NCBI RefSeq assembly: GCF_003813965.1 | Contig: NZ_CP033896.1 | Coordinates: 434,001 to 498,000 of the forward strand | Reading direction: 5' to 3' | Length of the DNA: 64,000 bases | Source of the DNA: Corynebacterium choanae | Lineage (GTDB): Bacteria > Actinomycetota > Actinomycetes > Mycobacteriales > Mycobacteriaceae | Shown here: piece by piece, positions 17,597 through 27,172 of the stretch | Layout: every line of letters starts with the position of its first letter | How positions within the stretch are numbered: the first letter of the stretch is position 1 | Translations under genes and position numbers: made by a program | Notes under the pieces: model-generated | The model's input: only the letters and a program-made list of their open reading frames with translations | Told to the model about the DNA's origin: nothing | Database searches by the model: none

Positions 17597-19030
17597 TCAA
17601 GGGCGTAAACATGCTAAAAACTCATCCGCCCAATATTGCACATCATACTGGGCAATATGTGCCGCCATCGTCGCCAGGTCGGCAACCGCCGAATCCGGGT
17701 GATGCTGCACTGTGGTGATTGCAGCCGCAATCGCTGCAGCAAGCTCCTGCTCATCGTGCGGGTTGATCAGTCGCGCCTGCCGCAACTCTTGGGCAGCCCC
17801 TGCCGCCTCGGAGAGCACCAACTGGCCAGGTCTCCCATTGCGGCAGGTCACATATTCTTTCGCCACCAGATTCATGCCATCTTTCATGGCGTTGACCACC
17901 ATAATATCGGTTGCCGCATACAGTTCATAGAGCGCCGGCGCAGCATAGGTGGTGTGATGATAGTGAATCACCGGCCGCCCCAACCGGGCATAGGTACCGT
18001 TGATCCGACCCACCGCCTGCTCCACAAGCTCCCGGGTGCGCTGATACTCCTCGATACGTTCCCGAGAAGGGGTTGCGATCTGCACAAACGTCATCGTCGC
18101 CGGGTCGAAAACCTGCTGCTGCAGCAGCTGCTCAATCGCTGCAAGCCGGGTCAAAATCCCTTTGGTATAGTCCAGCCGATCCACGCCGGCGAGCACAATC
18201 GCCGGATCGCCCAAGGTGGCGCGCAGTTGCATCGGATCGGTGGTTGCTGCGACCTCCCGCACCTGTGCCACATCGATCGAGATGGGAAACGCCCCAACAA
18301 CACACACATGCCCATTGGGGAGATGAATCTCCGCCTGCACCCCACGGTTACCGGCAGCCGTGCGCACAATAGTCGCTGCAGGGAGAAACCGTGCCACTGT
18401 GGCGAGAAAATTCTCGGCACAGTGCACAATCTGAAATCCCAGCACATCACTGGCAACCAGCCCGGCAAGAATGGATTCCCGCCACGGCAACTGGCCAAAT
18501 AAATCCGGGCCGGGGAAAGGAATATGGCAAAAGAACCCCACCCGCACATCGGGACGCTGCTGCTTGATCATCCCCGGCACAAGCTGCAGCTGATAGTCCT
18601 GCACCCAAATCGTGCCACCTGGGGCAGTGACTTTAACCGCCGCATCGGCAAACGCCTGATTCACCTGCGCATAGCGCGCATACCAGTGCGGATGAAACTC
18701 AGGGGCAACAACCCGGTCGTGATAGAGCGGCCACAGCGTCGCATTGGCCATGCCCTCATAAAACTCGGCATAGTCACTGCTGGTCAACGACACCGGAACA
18801 AGGGATAACCCATCTTCGGTTCGCTGCGGCTGCTCAGCGCCGGCAGGAAGATCAACAAGCCCCGACCACCCCACCCAATGGCCTTTGGTGCGGGCAAGCA
18901 CCGGTTTGAGGGCGGTGACTAGACCACCCGGTGATGTGGTCGTGGTGATGGTGCCGTCCGCGGCGATCGTGGAATCGACTGGTAGCCGGTTTGCAACCAC
19001 CACAAACCCGGCCGGGGCACACGAGTCCAT
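17597..19030 (-). CDS. otsA: Trehalose-6-phosphate synthase
   Basis: OtsA (GT20) joins glucose from UDP- or ADP-glucose to glucose-6-phosphate. It is 477 residues from the ATG at 19030 (GGAG six bases upstream). Seen in order: VVVANRLPVD, SPGGLVTALKP, the WVGWSG segment, HYLWPLYHD-like motif (LWPLYHD), VQDYQLQLVPGM, FCHIPFPGPDLF and GVDRLDYTKGI, with the C-terminal DGMNLVAKEYV. All are signatures of active OtsA. The open frame runs on upstream without similarity. It is the first gene of the otsA-lipoprotein-otsB unit. Confidence 0.96.
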   Translation of the reverse strand: MDSCAPAGFVVVANRLPVDSTIAADGTITTTTSPGGLVTALKPVLARTKGHWVGWSGLVDLPAGAEQPQRTEDGLSLVPVSLTSSDYAEFYEGMANATLWPLYHDRVVAPEFHPHWYARYAQVNQAFADAAVKVTAPGGTIWVQDYQLQLVPGMIKQQRPDVRVGFFCHIPFPGPDLFGQLPWRESILAGLVASDVLGFQIVHCAENFLATVARFLPAATIVRTAAGNRGVQAEIHLPNGHVCVVGAFPISIDVAQVREVAATTDPMQLRATLGDPAIVLAGVDRLDYTKGILTRLAAIEQLLQQQVFDPATMTFVQIATPSRERIEEYQRTRELVEQAVGRINGTYARLGRPVIHYHHTTYAAPALYELYAATDIMVVNAMKDGMNLVAKEYVTCRNGRPGQLVLSEAAGAAQELRQARLINPHDEQELAAAIAAAITTVQHHPDSAVADLATMAAHIAQYDVQYWADEFLACLRP

Positions 19031-19358
19031 AACGCACTCCAAATCACAAAAATAGCAACAATCACACCCCACAAATTGCCCTGCTGCCGCAGCTTGGCGG
19101 CGCCGAGGGATCCGGACAGTGCGCCCGGCCACAGTGGTTGATTTAGCCTACCCCACACCCGAACGAAGCGACGGCACAGCGTAAGCAACCCCACAGCCAG
19201 CTGGATAACATCAGCCAGACTGTGGGGTTTACTACTACCTAAAACGTTCCCGCGGCAAGCAGTACACGCCCTCACCGTCAACAGCCGCAGCGGGCGAGCC
19301 CCTGCCAGCCCCAAATATGTAAGGACTCTCGGGTTTTCCCGCCTACTTGCGTGTTTGG

Positions 19359-19724
19359 TTACGCCTTCTTGGTGGTTTTCTTTGCCGCAGCTTTCTTCGT
19401 GGTCTTTTTCGCTGCTTTCTTCGTTGCCTTCTTGGTGGCTTTCTTCGTTGCCTTCTTCGCCGCTTTCTTGGTGGCTTTCTTCGTAGCCTTGCGGGTCTTC
19501 TTCGACGTTTCAGCCGCCTGCTGGGCTTCCAAATGCTCCTTGGCAAGCAGACGATAGTTGAGCTCTTCTGGCTCCACACCAAGCATGCTCATCATCGTTG
19601 CCGATTCGAATAAATCCTCAGCATAGGTTGCTACCACCCGGCGCGCCGCCGCTGCTGTAGGCGCATTAATCGAATGGAGTGACTCGGCATTCGGGGAGTT
19701 GGTATCAGTAGCCTTAGGTGGCAC
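19359..19724 (-). CDS. Small protein with histone H1-like Lys/Ala tail
   Basis: A 121-residue protein. The N-terminal half (1-70) is an ordinary helical domain with a conserved-looking core (AEDLFESATMMSMLGVEPEEL). The C-terminal half (about 75-121) is a string of KKAT/KKAA units, a likely nucleic-acid-binding tail. The GTG at 19724 follows AGGAGG by four bases; frames from earlier starts have no support. C. glutamicum has a small gene in the same place between thrE and otsA. It is probably nucleoid- or RNA-associated; the function is inferred from composition alone. Confidence 0.8.
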   Translation of the reverse strand: MPPKATDTNSPNAESLHSINAPTAAAARRVVATYAEDLFESATMMSMLGVEPEELNYRLLAKEHLEAQQAAETSKKTRKATKKATKKAAKKATKKATKKATKKAAKKTTKKAAAKKTTKKA

Positions 19725-19991
19725 GAATCCTCCTGGAAAACAATGATGATAATAGGGTGGGTGGCCAATGAGGGGCGGATACGAGTGCACCTGGCGGAGA
19801 GCACCAGCTGTCGCAGGCACCATCGTTGACCACGATCACGTCGCAGACGCGAACGGCTATTTTACCATAAATGCCCAGCAGCAGGGGAGGCTAGTAGGCA
19901 GGCGGCCAGCATTGCACGCAACGCACTTCCCGCAGCGAACACCAAAGGGTAGGCAACCCGCGATGGCATGCACCGTTGCGGCAGGTACCCG

Positions 19992-21455
19992 CTACTCGGC
20001 GGTGGCGGTTGTATCCGCTGCTGGGGTGGAATGTTCAAACACACTGGTTCGCGGCCGCCGGAATCCCTTATAGAAGTTCAACGTCTTGCGTGGCCGGCGA
20101 ATCTTACGAGCCATCCACTCGCCCAACACCACCCCGGCAGCCAGGGCGGAACCGATAGCTAATGCTAACGCTAAATTGGAAAAACCCAACAGAATCTGAT
20201 CATGCAACACGGCATACATGCCGCGATAAATCGCCAACCCGGGAAGCAGCGGTGTAATCCCAGACACGGCGGTAATCAGCGGCGGAATGGCGAAGCGGCG
20301 GGCTAGCAAACCACCAATCAACCCGATGATGGTCGCGGCTGCGGCAAGCCCGATCACCGGGGAAAACCCCTGTGGAATGAACACATAGTAGTAGAAGCCG
20401 GAACCGATCAACGCAGTCACCCCAGCCACCAGCACTGACGACCAGCGGGCATAGAGTGCGATCGCGAACCCTGCGGAGGCCACCGCCCCGGAGAGTACCT
20501 TCGCCAATGAGCCGGCACTGGCAATAGCTTGCGTCTGGAGGGGAGGTAACGAGATATCGAGTGCTCCGGCAAGCTGAATACCGATACCAACACCAGCAAT
20601 AATGCCGCCGGTGAGCAGGATCGTGTCAAAAAACCGTGCCGATGCGGTCACCGGGGCGCCGGTAATGCCATCCTGCAACGACTGCACCAGTGTTAATCCG
20701 GCGAGCATCACCACAATCCCGGAGGCAACAATTTGGGACGGTGTGAGATCGACATCATTGGTTACCGCCCACTGGTAGGTGATCGCCGCAGGCACAGTAG
20801 CCACAATGCCGCCGAAAATATTTTTAAAAAAGTCCGGCAATCCCTGCTTACCCAGCAGGGTAAACCCGTGCATGATGACGGCGGCGGAGCAGAGCGAAAT
20901 CAACGTCACCAACAAGTTACCGCCCAGCAGTACTGCCACAGCCGCTGCCATAATCGCCCAACCAAGCAACGACACGAGATAGCCGTACGGCGGTTTAGCC
21001 TGCAAAATCCGGTCAAGGTTTTGTTCCGCTTCAAACGGCGGCAGTTGGCCGGCTTGAATTCGGCGAATCAGCCGATCAACATCTTGCAGTTTGGAGAAAT
21101 CAAGCGACAGTTTGCGCACCACGCGAAACACGCTGATAGGGCGGCCTTTTGTTGCCCCAACATGGGTAAACACTGTGATGGTGTTGAAGGTGATATCGAC
21201 GTGACAATAGTGCAGCCCGTAGGCGGAGGCGACCGCGTGAATCTGGGTGCGGGCATCGGTATTTCCGGTACCTGAAGCAAGCAGCACATCCCCGATGCGC
21301 GCCGCTAAATCCATCACTGCCGCAACTTCCAGCGGATCGGTGAGATCAACTGGCGCCAACGGGGATGGTGGTGGGGCGACGGCAACCTGGTCGACAGTCG
21401 ACAACTTTCCCCACCCGGGGAGTAACCCCGTCAAGCGTCGCGCCACGATGAACAA
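19992..21455 (-). CDS. thrE: Threonine/serine exporter
   Basis: A 487-residue integral membrane protein. The N-terminal ThrE domain (about 40-250) contains HVDITFNTITVFTHVG, a hydrophilic stretch characteristic of the family, followed by about ten hydrophobic segments and a basic C-terminal tail (MARKIRRPRK). ThrE of C. glutamicum, which exports L-threonine and L-serine, is 489 residues and lies near otsA. The ATG at 21455 is used; the N-terminus is somewhat uncertain. Confidence 0.94.
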   Translation of the reverse strand: MFIVARRLTGLLPGWGKLSTVDQVAVAPPPSPLAPVDLTDPLEVAAVMDLAARIGDVLLASGTGNTDARTQIHAVASAYGLHYCHVDITFNTITVFTHVGATKGRPISVFRVVRKLSLDFSKLQDVDRLIRRIQAGQLPPFEAEQNLDRILQAKPPYGYLVSLLGWAIMAAAVAVLLGGNLLVTLISLCSAAVIMHGFTLLGKQGLPDFFKNIFGGIVATVPAAITYQWAVTNDVDLTPSQIVASGIVVMLAGLTLVQSLQDGITGAPVTASARFFDTILLTGGIIAGVGIGIQLAGALDISLPPLQTQAIASAGSLAKVLSGAVASAGFAIALYARWSSVLVAGVTALIGSGFYYYVFIPQGFSPVIGLAAAATIIGLIGGLLARRFAIPPLITAVSGITPLLPGLAIYRGMYAVLHDQILLGFSNLALALAIGSALAAGVVLGEWMARKIRRPRKTLNFYKGFRRPRTSVFEHSTPAADTTATAE

Positions 21456-21941
21456 CCCCTACCTCTCGCGGTTATTGGACAGTTGTCGGCCGGGGTCTTG
21501 CATGACTCCAAGACTAGGCGTTCACCTGCGGATAGTTGGTGAAAACTTCACTATCGAACGACAACAGATTCCTAGCGTACTCGTCACGAAACACACGATG
21601 CGAATGTGGGGGCGAAAGGTGAATTTTGACGCTGTGACGCGGCACTGAATTCCGCCAGCGGTAGCGCTGGGAAGATCGTGGTGCAGCTGGCAGTACCACG
21701 CCCCTTGGGCGGGAAACTTGCGCTGTACAACGGTGAAAATTTGCCCAATCGTGGTTGTGCTGTACGATGTCTTGCTACGTGCCCACCGTGCGGGTAACCG
21801 GCGCTGACTTCAGCAACCGGCCCCTGTGTTCACGGTATGCGGCAAGACTTCGGTGAAGCATGATCGTCTGTATGGGTTCAACCCAGCAGCGAACATGTCT
21901 TTACGGCAAGATGTCTTGTCTCGACTCATAAGTGGCATGCT
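21456..21941. other. Gap between thrE and tRNA-Thr
   Basis: No gene is supported. The part at 21456-21650 is the likely thrE promoter region on the minus strand; the right end must hold the tRNA promoter, but no clear -35/-10 was identified. Confidence 0.45.
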
Positions 21942-22014
21942 GCTGGAGTGGCGCAATCGGTAGCGCAACGGTCTTGTAAACCGTAGGTTGCGAGTTCAAG
22001 TCTCGTCTCCAGCT
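21942..22014 (+). tRNA. tRNA-Thr(TGT)
   Basis: A 73-base cloverleaf without encoded CCA. Acceptor arms are GCTGGAG and CTCCAGC with discriminator T. The D stem is GCGC/GCGC, the anticodon stem ACGGT/ACCGT around loop CTTGTAA (anticodon TGT), and the T arm contains TTCAAGT. Anticodon TGT reads ACA and ACG, so the tRNA carries threonine. Confidence 0.96.
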
Positions 22015-22020
22015 CACCCG

Positions 22021-22055
22021 CCTCCTACCTGAAACACCAGGTAGGGGGCTTTTTC
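22021..22055 (+). terminator. Terminator after tRNA-Thr
   Basis: CCTACCT (22024-22030) pairs with AGGTAGG (22039-22045) across an 8-base loop; the stem continues outward by G-C and G-T pairs and is followed by CTTTTTC. Confidence 0.85.
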
Positions 22056-22121
22056 GTGCCCAAAACCCACCCCGCAAAACCCAATCCCACGACATTTCCC
22101 CGACCCCTGAGAAAACCGGCA

Positions 22122-22150
22122 ACAAAAAAGCGCCCGGCGCGCCAGGCGCT
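22122..22150 (-). terminator. Terminator of the amidohydrolase gene (minus strand)
   Basis: On the minus strand AGCGCC/GGCGCT arms (22129-22134 and 22145-22150) are followed by a run of six T. It lies 53 bases after the amidohydrolase stop codon. Confidence 0.8.
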
Positions 22151-22202
22151 GCAACACCCCCACTATCCCTTGCTTGCTGGGTGTGTTGCCTGTCGGCCTG
22201 GG

Positions 22203-23435
22203 TTATTCGACAAGACTTCCGTCGCGGGCAACGACTGTGCCACGGTGGATGACGATCCGCCCGGTTGGACAGTCCATCACCGCGGAAGTCACGGTTTCCG
22301 CGTCAAGAATAAGCAGATCAGCTGGTGCCCCAACCGTGATTCCTCGATTCGCGAGTGCCGCGGCTGAGAAGTAGCGTGGATTGTTGATTTGTTTGCCGCC
22401 CACAGAAGCCACCGCATAGGCGTGTTCAATATCGGCATCTGCCCGATAATTGGAGCAAAACGCCAGTTGCCAGGTGCGGCGGAGCATGTCACCGTCGCCG
22501 TATGGGCTCCAATAGTCGCGGGTACCGTCTTGTCCTACACCGACGCGAATGCCAAAGTCACGCAACCTATTGAGATCTATGGTGCGGCCAGGTGGGGCAA
22601 CTGTGGTCACCGCAATATCTGCTTCGGCGAGCTGTTCTAGCAAATGTTGGGTTTGGGCAGGTGATGGCTGGGTGACGAGGGCAAAGGCGTGGGAGATGGT
22701 GACCCGGCCGTGCATGTGCAGGGCGCGGGTTCGTTCCGCAATGAGTTCCATGCTAAAAGCACCTAAGGTGCCGCTCTCGTGGAGATGAATATCGACATCT
22801 TTGTCGTAGCGCTCCGCTAAGTCGAAGATACAGTCGAGCTGTGCGACTGGGTCACGGTCGAAAGCACAGGGATCAATACCGCCGATACAGTCCGCGCCTT
22901 CTTCCAGGGCAGCCGCCAGTAACGCTGTGGTGCCAGGAGAACGGATTACCCCGGCTTGAGGGAAGGCCACAATCCGGACATCTGCCCGATGCTGGTGGTG
23001 TTCCCGGGCGGCTAACACTCCGTGGAATCGGTCGAGTTTGGATTGCGGATCAATTTGGGCGTGGCTGGTGATGGTTGTTGCCCCAGCGGCGATCGTGGTG
23101 CCTAGGGTGTGGGTTGCCCGCCAGGTGACGTCCTTTTCGGCGCTGCGCCAGTTGGCAAGATCATTATCGACGAGAGATTCAAGGGTGCGGCCTGCCGTGT
23201 GTGGACGAAATGGGAGGCCGAGCCGGGTCGAGTCAAGATGGGCGTGCACATCACTCAAACTGGGAACAATGACTCCGCCGCCGCCGTCAAGTATTTCGGT
23301 GCCGGTCGGTGGTTGAGCATTGACAGGATCATGTGGCCTAATCGCACAGATCACGCCGTCGCTGATAGTGATATCGCAAGCAGGGGTATCAGGGGTGCGC
23401 GCCCACGGCCGCACGCGGGTGATGAACAAGTCCAT
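22203..23435 (-). CDS. Amidohydrolase, cytosine deaminase-like
   Basis: A 410-residue metal-dependent hydrolase. It has the HAHLD metal-binding motif (SDVHAHLDSTRLG), the HLHESG segment, and GQDGTRDYWSPYGDGDML, which resembles the loop of the cytosine deaminase (CodA) branch. The ATG at 23435 gives MDLFITRVRPWA; the longer open frame upstream looks non-coding. The enzyme is cytoplasmic (no signal). The substrate could be cytosine, isoguanine or a related N-heterocycle. The gene is monocistronic, with its own terminator, and divergent from pqo. Confidence 0.82.
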   Translation of the reverse strand: MDLFITRVRPWARTPDTPACDITISDGVICAIRPHDPVNAQPPTGTEILDGGGGVIVPSLSDVHAHLDSTRLGLPFRPHTAGRTLESLVDNDLANWRSAEKDVTWRATHTLGTTIAAGATTITSHAQIDPQSKLDRFHGVLAAREHHQHRADVRIVAFPQAGVIRSPGTTALLAAALEEGADCIGGIDPCAFDRDPVAQLDCIFDLAERYDKDVDIHLHESGTLGAFSMELIAERTRALHMHGRVTISHAFALVTQPSPAQTQHLLEQLAEADIAVTTVAPPGRTIDLNRLRDFGIRVGVGQDGTRDYWSPYGDGDMLRRTWQLAFCSNYRADADIEHAYAVASVGGKQINNPRYFSAAALANRGITVGAPADLLILDAETVTSAVMDCPTGRIVIHRGTVVARDGSLVE

Positions 23436-23831
23436 AGTGCTTCGTAAGTGTAAAAGATTGGGCGGGCTGCCGCGGAAGCAACCTGTTGCTGCCGAATAAT
23501 TCTTAAGGTAGTACCCCCAAGGGTTGTTTCGTTGGGTTATCGGGGGCGGGGCAGGTGGTGAAAAAATGACCGCCGTCGCCGGGGGAAGTCGCTGCCCGGT
23601 GGTAGCAGATGAACGGAAACGTACTACTAAACCGGGTTGTGGCAGTGCTGTCGCCGCCAACACAATGAACTTTGTGTTTGACTAGAAGGGGAAACGACAG
23701 CAGCAGCTGGCAACTGGACGCCTGCTGGTCGCGGAGAGTGCGTGCCGTGCAGGGTGTTGTTGGTGTAACGATCACCAAGGAGTGGGGTTGCTGGCGCTGC
23801 ACCGAGAAAAAAGAAAGCTTGACGAACAATC
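23436..23831. other. Divergent region amidohydrolase/pqo
   Basis: About 400 bases hold the promoters of the two divergent genes. No gene is supported. No operator was recognised by eye. Confidence 0.5.
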
Positions 23832-25571
23832 ATGGCGAAAAACTTTGCCCACCAGTTGGTGGAAACCCTGGAGAAGCTCGGGGTAAAACGAATCTATGGG
23901 TTAACCGGTGACTCACTCAACCCGATCACCGATGCGGTCACCCAGTCGTCAATCGAATGGGTGCATGTGCGCAACGAGGAGGCGGCGGCTTTTGCCGCCG
24001 GTGCCGACTCGCTGGCTACCGGTGAGCTGGCAGTGTGTGCCGGGTCGTGCGGTCCTGGCAATCTGCACCTGATCCAGGGGCTTTATGACGCCCACCGGAA
24101 TGGGGCGAAGGTGTTGGCGATTGCTTCCCATATTCCTTCCCGCCAGATCGGCTCGCATTTCTTCCAGGAAACCCATCCCACCCAGGTGTTCCAGGAATGC
24201 TCAAGCTACTGCGAACTCGTCAACTCGGCGGAGCAGGGTGCAGTGGTGTTGCATCATGCCCTGCAGTCGACGATGGCGGGCAACGGGGTGTCGGTGCTGG
24301 TGGTTCCGGGTGATGTGACCACCCAAGACGCGGTGGATACCCCGATTCTTGAATCGGCTATTGCCGTTGATAAGCCAGTGGTCTATCCCAATCCGACAGC
24401 TGCAGCACAGCTGGTTGAGGCGATCAACAAGGCTGAAAAAGTTGCCCTGTTCTGTGGGGTAGGGGCGGCTCACGCCCGTGAGGAAGTGCTTGCTCTCGCA
24501 GCGAAACTCAATGCGCCGGTTGGTCACGCATTGGGCGGAAAAATGGCTATTCAGCCAGGTAACCCGTTTGATGTTGGCATGTCAGGGCTGCTTGGCTACG
24601 GCGCCTGCTATGACGCCTGTCATGAGGCCGATCTGCTGATTTTGTTGGGCACCGATTTCCCATACAACACCTTCTTGCCGACAAAGCATGTCGCCCAGAT
24701 TGACATTAATGCCAATGCAATCGGTCGCCGCACAAAAATCAGTCATCCGATTGTGGCTGATGTGGCAGCAACCATTGAAAATATTCTGCCGCATGTGGAG
24801 CAGAAAACTGACCGAAGCTTCCTCGATTCAATGCTGAAACTGCATGAAAAGAAGCTGCGCGACGTGATTGAGGCTTACACCAAGGGTGTAGAGAACCACA
24901 CCCCAATTCATCCCGAATATGCTGCCCGGCTCATCGACGAGCTAGCAGCCGATGATGCAATATTTACCGCCGATACCGGCATGTGTAACGTCTGGTCGGC
25001 GCGCTATATCACCAACGATTCTTTGCAGCGGCAACTTATCGGCTCGTTTAGGCATGGCACAATGGCCAACGCGTTACCGCAGGCGATCGGCGCACAGATG
25101 GCCTATCCACACCGGCAGGTGGTGTCCTTTAGCGGTGACGGCGGGCTGGGCATGCTGCTGGGTGAGCTGCTTACGGTGAAACTCCACAACCTGCCGGTAA
25201 AGATTTTCTGCTTCAACAATTCGTCGCTTGGCATGGTGAAGCTTGAAATGCTCGTTGAAGGGTTACCTGAGTCGCAGACCGACCATGAACATGTCGACTA
25301 TGCGGCGATTGCTGCAGGATGCGGAATCAAAGCGATCCGGGTGACCGATCCAGCCCAGCTGCAGTCGAGTATTGCGGAAGCCTTCGCCCACGACGGTCCG
25401 GTGTTGGTTGATATGGTGACCGATCCGAATGCGTTGTCGATTCCGCCGGATATCACCTTCGATCAGATGAAGGGGTTTGCGACTGCTGCGGTACGCACCG
25501 TGCTCGAGGGCGGTGTCGGCAAAATGTATGAACTTGCCAAGTCAAACCTGCGCAATATTCCGCGCCCCTAG
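23832..25571 (+). CDS. pqo: Pyruvate:quinone oxidoreductase (pyruvate dehydrogenase, PoxB type)
   Basis: A thiamine-diphosphate, FAD-dependent peripheral membrane enzyme that decarboxylates pyruvate to acetate and passes electrons to menaquinone. At 579 residues it has exactly the length of C. glutamicum Pqo. Residues 1-170 form the TPP-PYR domain, with the conserved Glu in RNEEAAAFAAG; the middle FAD-binding domain follows; the C-terminal TPP domain carries GDGGLGMLLGEL and the NNSSLGMVK segment. The protein has a soluble N-terminus. It is followed by a phoRS pair, as in C. glutamicum. Confidence 0.95.
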   Translation: MAKNFAHQLVETLEKLGVKRIYGLTGDSLNPITDAVTQSSIEWVHVRNEEAAAFAAGADSLATGELAVCAGSCGPGNLHLIQGLYDAHRNGAKVLAIASHIPSRQIGSHFFQETHPTQVFQECSSYCELVNSAEQGAVVLHHALQSTMAGNGVSVLVVPGDVTTQDAVDTPILESAIAVDKPVVYPNPTAAAQLVEAINKAEKVALFCGVGAAHAREEVLALAAKLNAPVGHALGGKMAIQPGNPFDVGMSGLLGYGACYDACHEADLLILLGTDFPYNTFLPTKHVAQIDINANAIGRRTKISHPIVADVAATIENILPHVEQKTDRSFLDSMLKLHEKKLRDVIEAYTKGVENHTPIHPEYAARLIDELAADDAIFTADTGMCNVWSARYITNDSLQRQLIGSFRHGTMANALPQAIGAQMAYPHRQVVSFSGDGGLGMLLGELLTVKLHNLPVKIFCFNNSSLGMVKLEMLVEGLPESQTDHEHVDYAAIAAGCGIKAIRVTDPAQLQSSIAEAFAHDGPVLVDMVTDPNALSIPPDITFDQMKGFATAAVRTVLEGGVGKMYELAKSNLRNIPRP

Positions 25572-26243
25572 TATCCGGTCGCGTTGCATACAACCAGCAA
25601 CCAGCAGCCAAAAATGGTTGAGCCTGCGGGTTGCTGGGCTGTAGCACGACGCAACATTGAACGCCCAGTAATCCCTTCCCCGGTGGTAGCAAACAGCAAG
25701 ACTGTATCCCCCGGTGGGGAAGACTGGGCGTTTCGCGTTGCAAGGAAAAGATCCTTCAGGCTCATCATCGCTAGGGGATATGGCGTCCCTGGCGCGAGCA
25801 GGGGCGAGATGTTCACAGCAATAGTGGCTAATGCGCGGTGATAGTGACGCTGCGCGCATTGTGGCCGGTGCGGAACCTGAAACGATTCGGTTGCGGTAAG
25901 CGCAACGAAAACTGTCGTTGTTTTCTACGGTTATTCCCATGCTCCTCCCAGGAAGAGCCGTCATCATAGAGATGCGCATATGCCGCTGTGCACAGGTTGG
26001 CTTGCTATGAGTCTCAATCGTCTTTGCAGGACGAAGTCAAGAGTCCGGCACAGATCACCGATGGCGGCAGAATGCGTGGATTAGAATCGAATGGCGTGGA
26101 TTGGCCACGTCACCTGCTGCCCGTCACCGGACACGAAGCCTTACGGGCTTGCAACGCAATTGGCAGGCGCACACCCGGGAGATGTTTGGGCGTGTCGCGG
26201 GCTGGCTGGTTGTGACGGGGCAGGTTGAAGGAAAAGGAGAGCT
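25572..26243. other. Gap between pqo and phoR
   Basis: No gene is supported. It contains the large hairpin at 25651-25741 and, toward the end, the phoR promoter region. Short open frames are shadows. Confidence 0.5.
25651..25741 (+). repeat. Long compound hairpin after pqo
   Basis: AACGCCCAGT (25660-25669) pairs with ACTGGGCGTT (25723-25732); inside it CTTCCCC pairs with GGGGAAG; outside it GCAAC (25651-25655) pairs with GTTGC (25737-25741). The resulting stem spans 91 bases, 80 bases after the pqo stop. It may be a terminator without a proper U-run, or a structured RNA. Confidence 0.6.
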
Positions 26244-26960
26244 GTGGCGGCGGAGAAAACCACAGTGTTGGTCTGTGATGATGAGCCCAACATTGTTGAA
26301 TTGTTGAAAATATCCTTGGAGTTCCAAGGATTCGAGGTGCTGTGTGCTTCCCGCGGGGAGGAAGCGTTAGCGTTAGCGCTCAGCAACCGCCCGGATGCGC
26401 TCATCCTTGATGTCATGATGCCCGGTATGGACGGGTTTGAACTGCTCACCCAGCTGCGGCGAAATGAGATTGCTGCCCCGGTGATTTTCCTTACCGCGAA
26501 AGACGCTGTAGAGCATCGTATTCATGGTTTGACCTTGGGGGCAGATGACTATGTGACAAAGCCGTTTTCATTGGAGGAAGTCATCACCCGCCTGCGGGTG
26601 GTGCTGCGGCGTGGTGCCCCGATTGCTGCCACTGACAGCGTCGATGATCAAGCACTTCACTATGCTGATATCACTCTTAATCCGGCGACCCATGAGGTGA
26701 CCCGGGCAGGACAATTAGTGGAATTGTCCCCCACAGAGTTCAACTTGTTGCAGTATCTTTTAGAGAACGCCGAGGTTGTCGTGTCCAAGGCGAAGATTTT
26801 GGATAATGTGTGGCATTACGACTTTGGCGGGGACGGTAATGTTGTTGAGTCCTATATTTCTTATCTGCGCCGCAAGATTGATGATGGTCATCAGCCGCTG
26901 ATTCATACAGTTCGCGGAGTGGGATATGTGCTGCGGCAGCCCCGGTCAGGTGACAAATAG
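26244..26960 (+). CDS. phoR: OmpR/PhoB-family response regulator (PhoR-like)
   Basis: A 238-residue two-component response regulator. The receiver domain (about 5-120) shows the acidic pocket (CDDEPN), the phospho-acceptor Asp in LILDVMMPG (about residue 52) and the Lys of TKPF. The C-terminal winged helix (about 140-235) has the typical GYVLR ending. The GTG at 26244 follows AAGGAG by five bases. Adjacency to pqo and a downstream histidine kinase fits the C. glutamicum phosphate-starvation pair PhoR/PhoS; naming follows that convention, in which PhoR is the regulator. The role in phosphate control is inferred from position. Confidence 0.9.
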   Translation: MAAEKTTVLVCDDEPNIVELLKISLEFQGFEVLCASRGEEALALALSNRPDALILDVMMPGMDGFELLTQLRRNEIAAPVIFLTAKDAVEHRIHGLTLGADDYVTKPFSLEEVITRLRVVLRRGAPIAATDSVDDQALHYADITLNPATHEVTRAGQLVELSPTEFNLLQYLLENAEVVVSKAKILDNVWHYDFGGDGNVVESYISYLRRKIDDGHQPLIHTVRGVGYVLRQPRSGDK

Positions 26961-27172
26961 CTGAACAACGTTTGCCGATTATGTCTGCAGGCAGGGAGTC
27001 GGCAGCATGGTGTGGACAGCCTTGGCATGTGCCTTCCCGACCGGATGATGGTTGCTGATGGGGCTGATCTGCAGGAAGGATTCCACGACAGTGGCCGGAA
27101 AGGTCATCTGACTTGGGTTGATCCCTTTTTTCAGTGGGGTTGGTTCACTGGGCTACGGTGCAAGGAGAGGCA

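Noticed and set aside
19347..19613. Plus-strand Leu/Phe-rich frame opposite the Lys/Ala-tailed gene
   Set aside because: It is the complement of the KKAT repeats; the hydrophobic look follows from the repeat composition.
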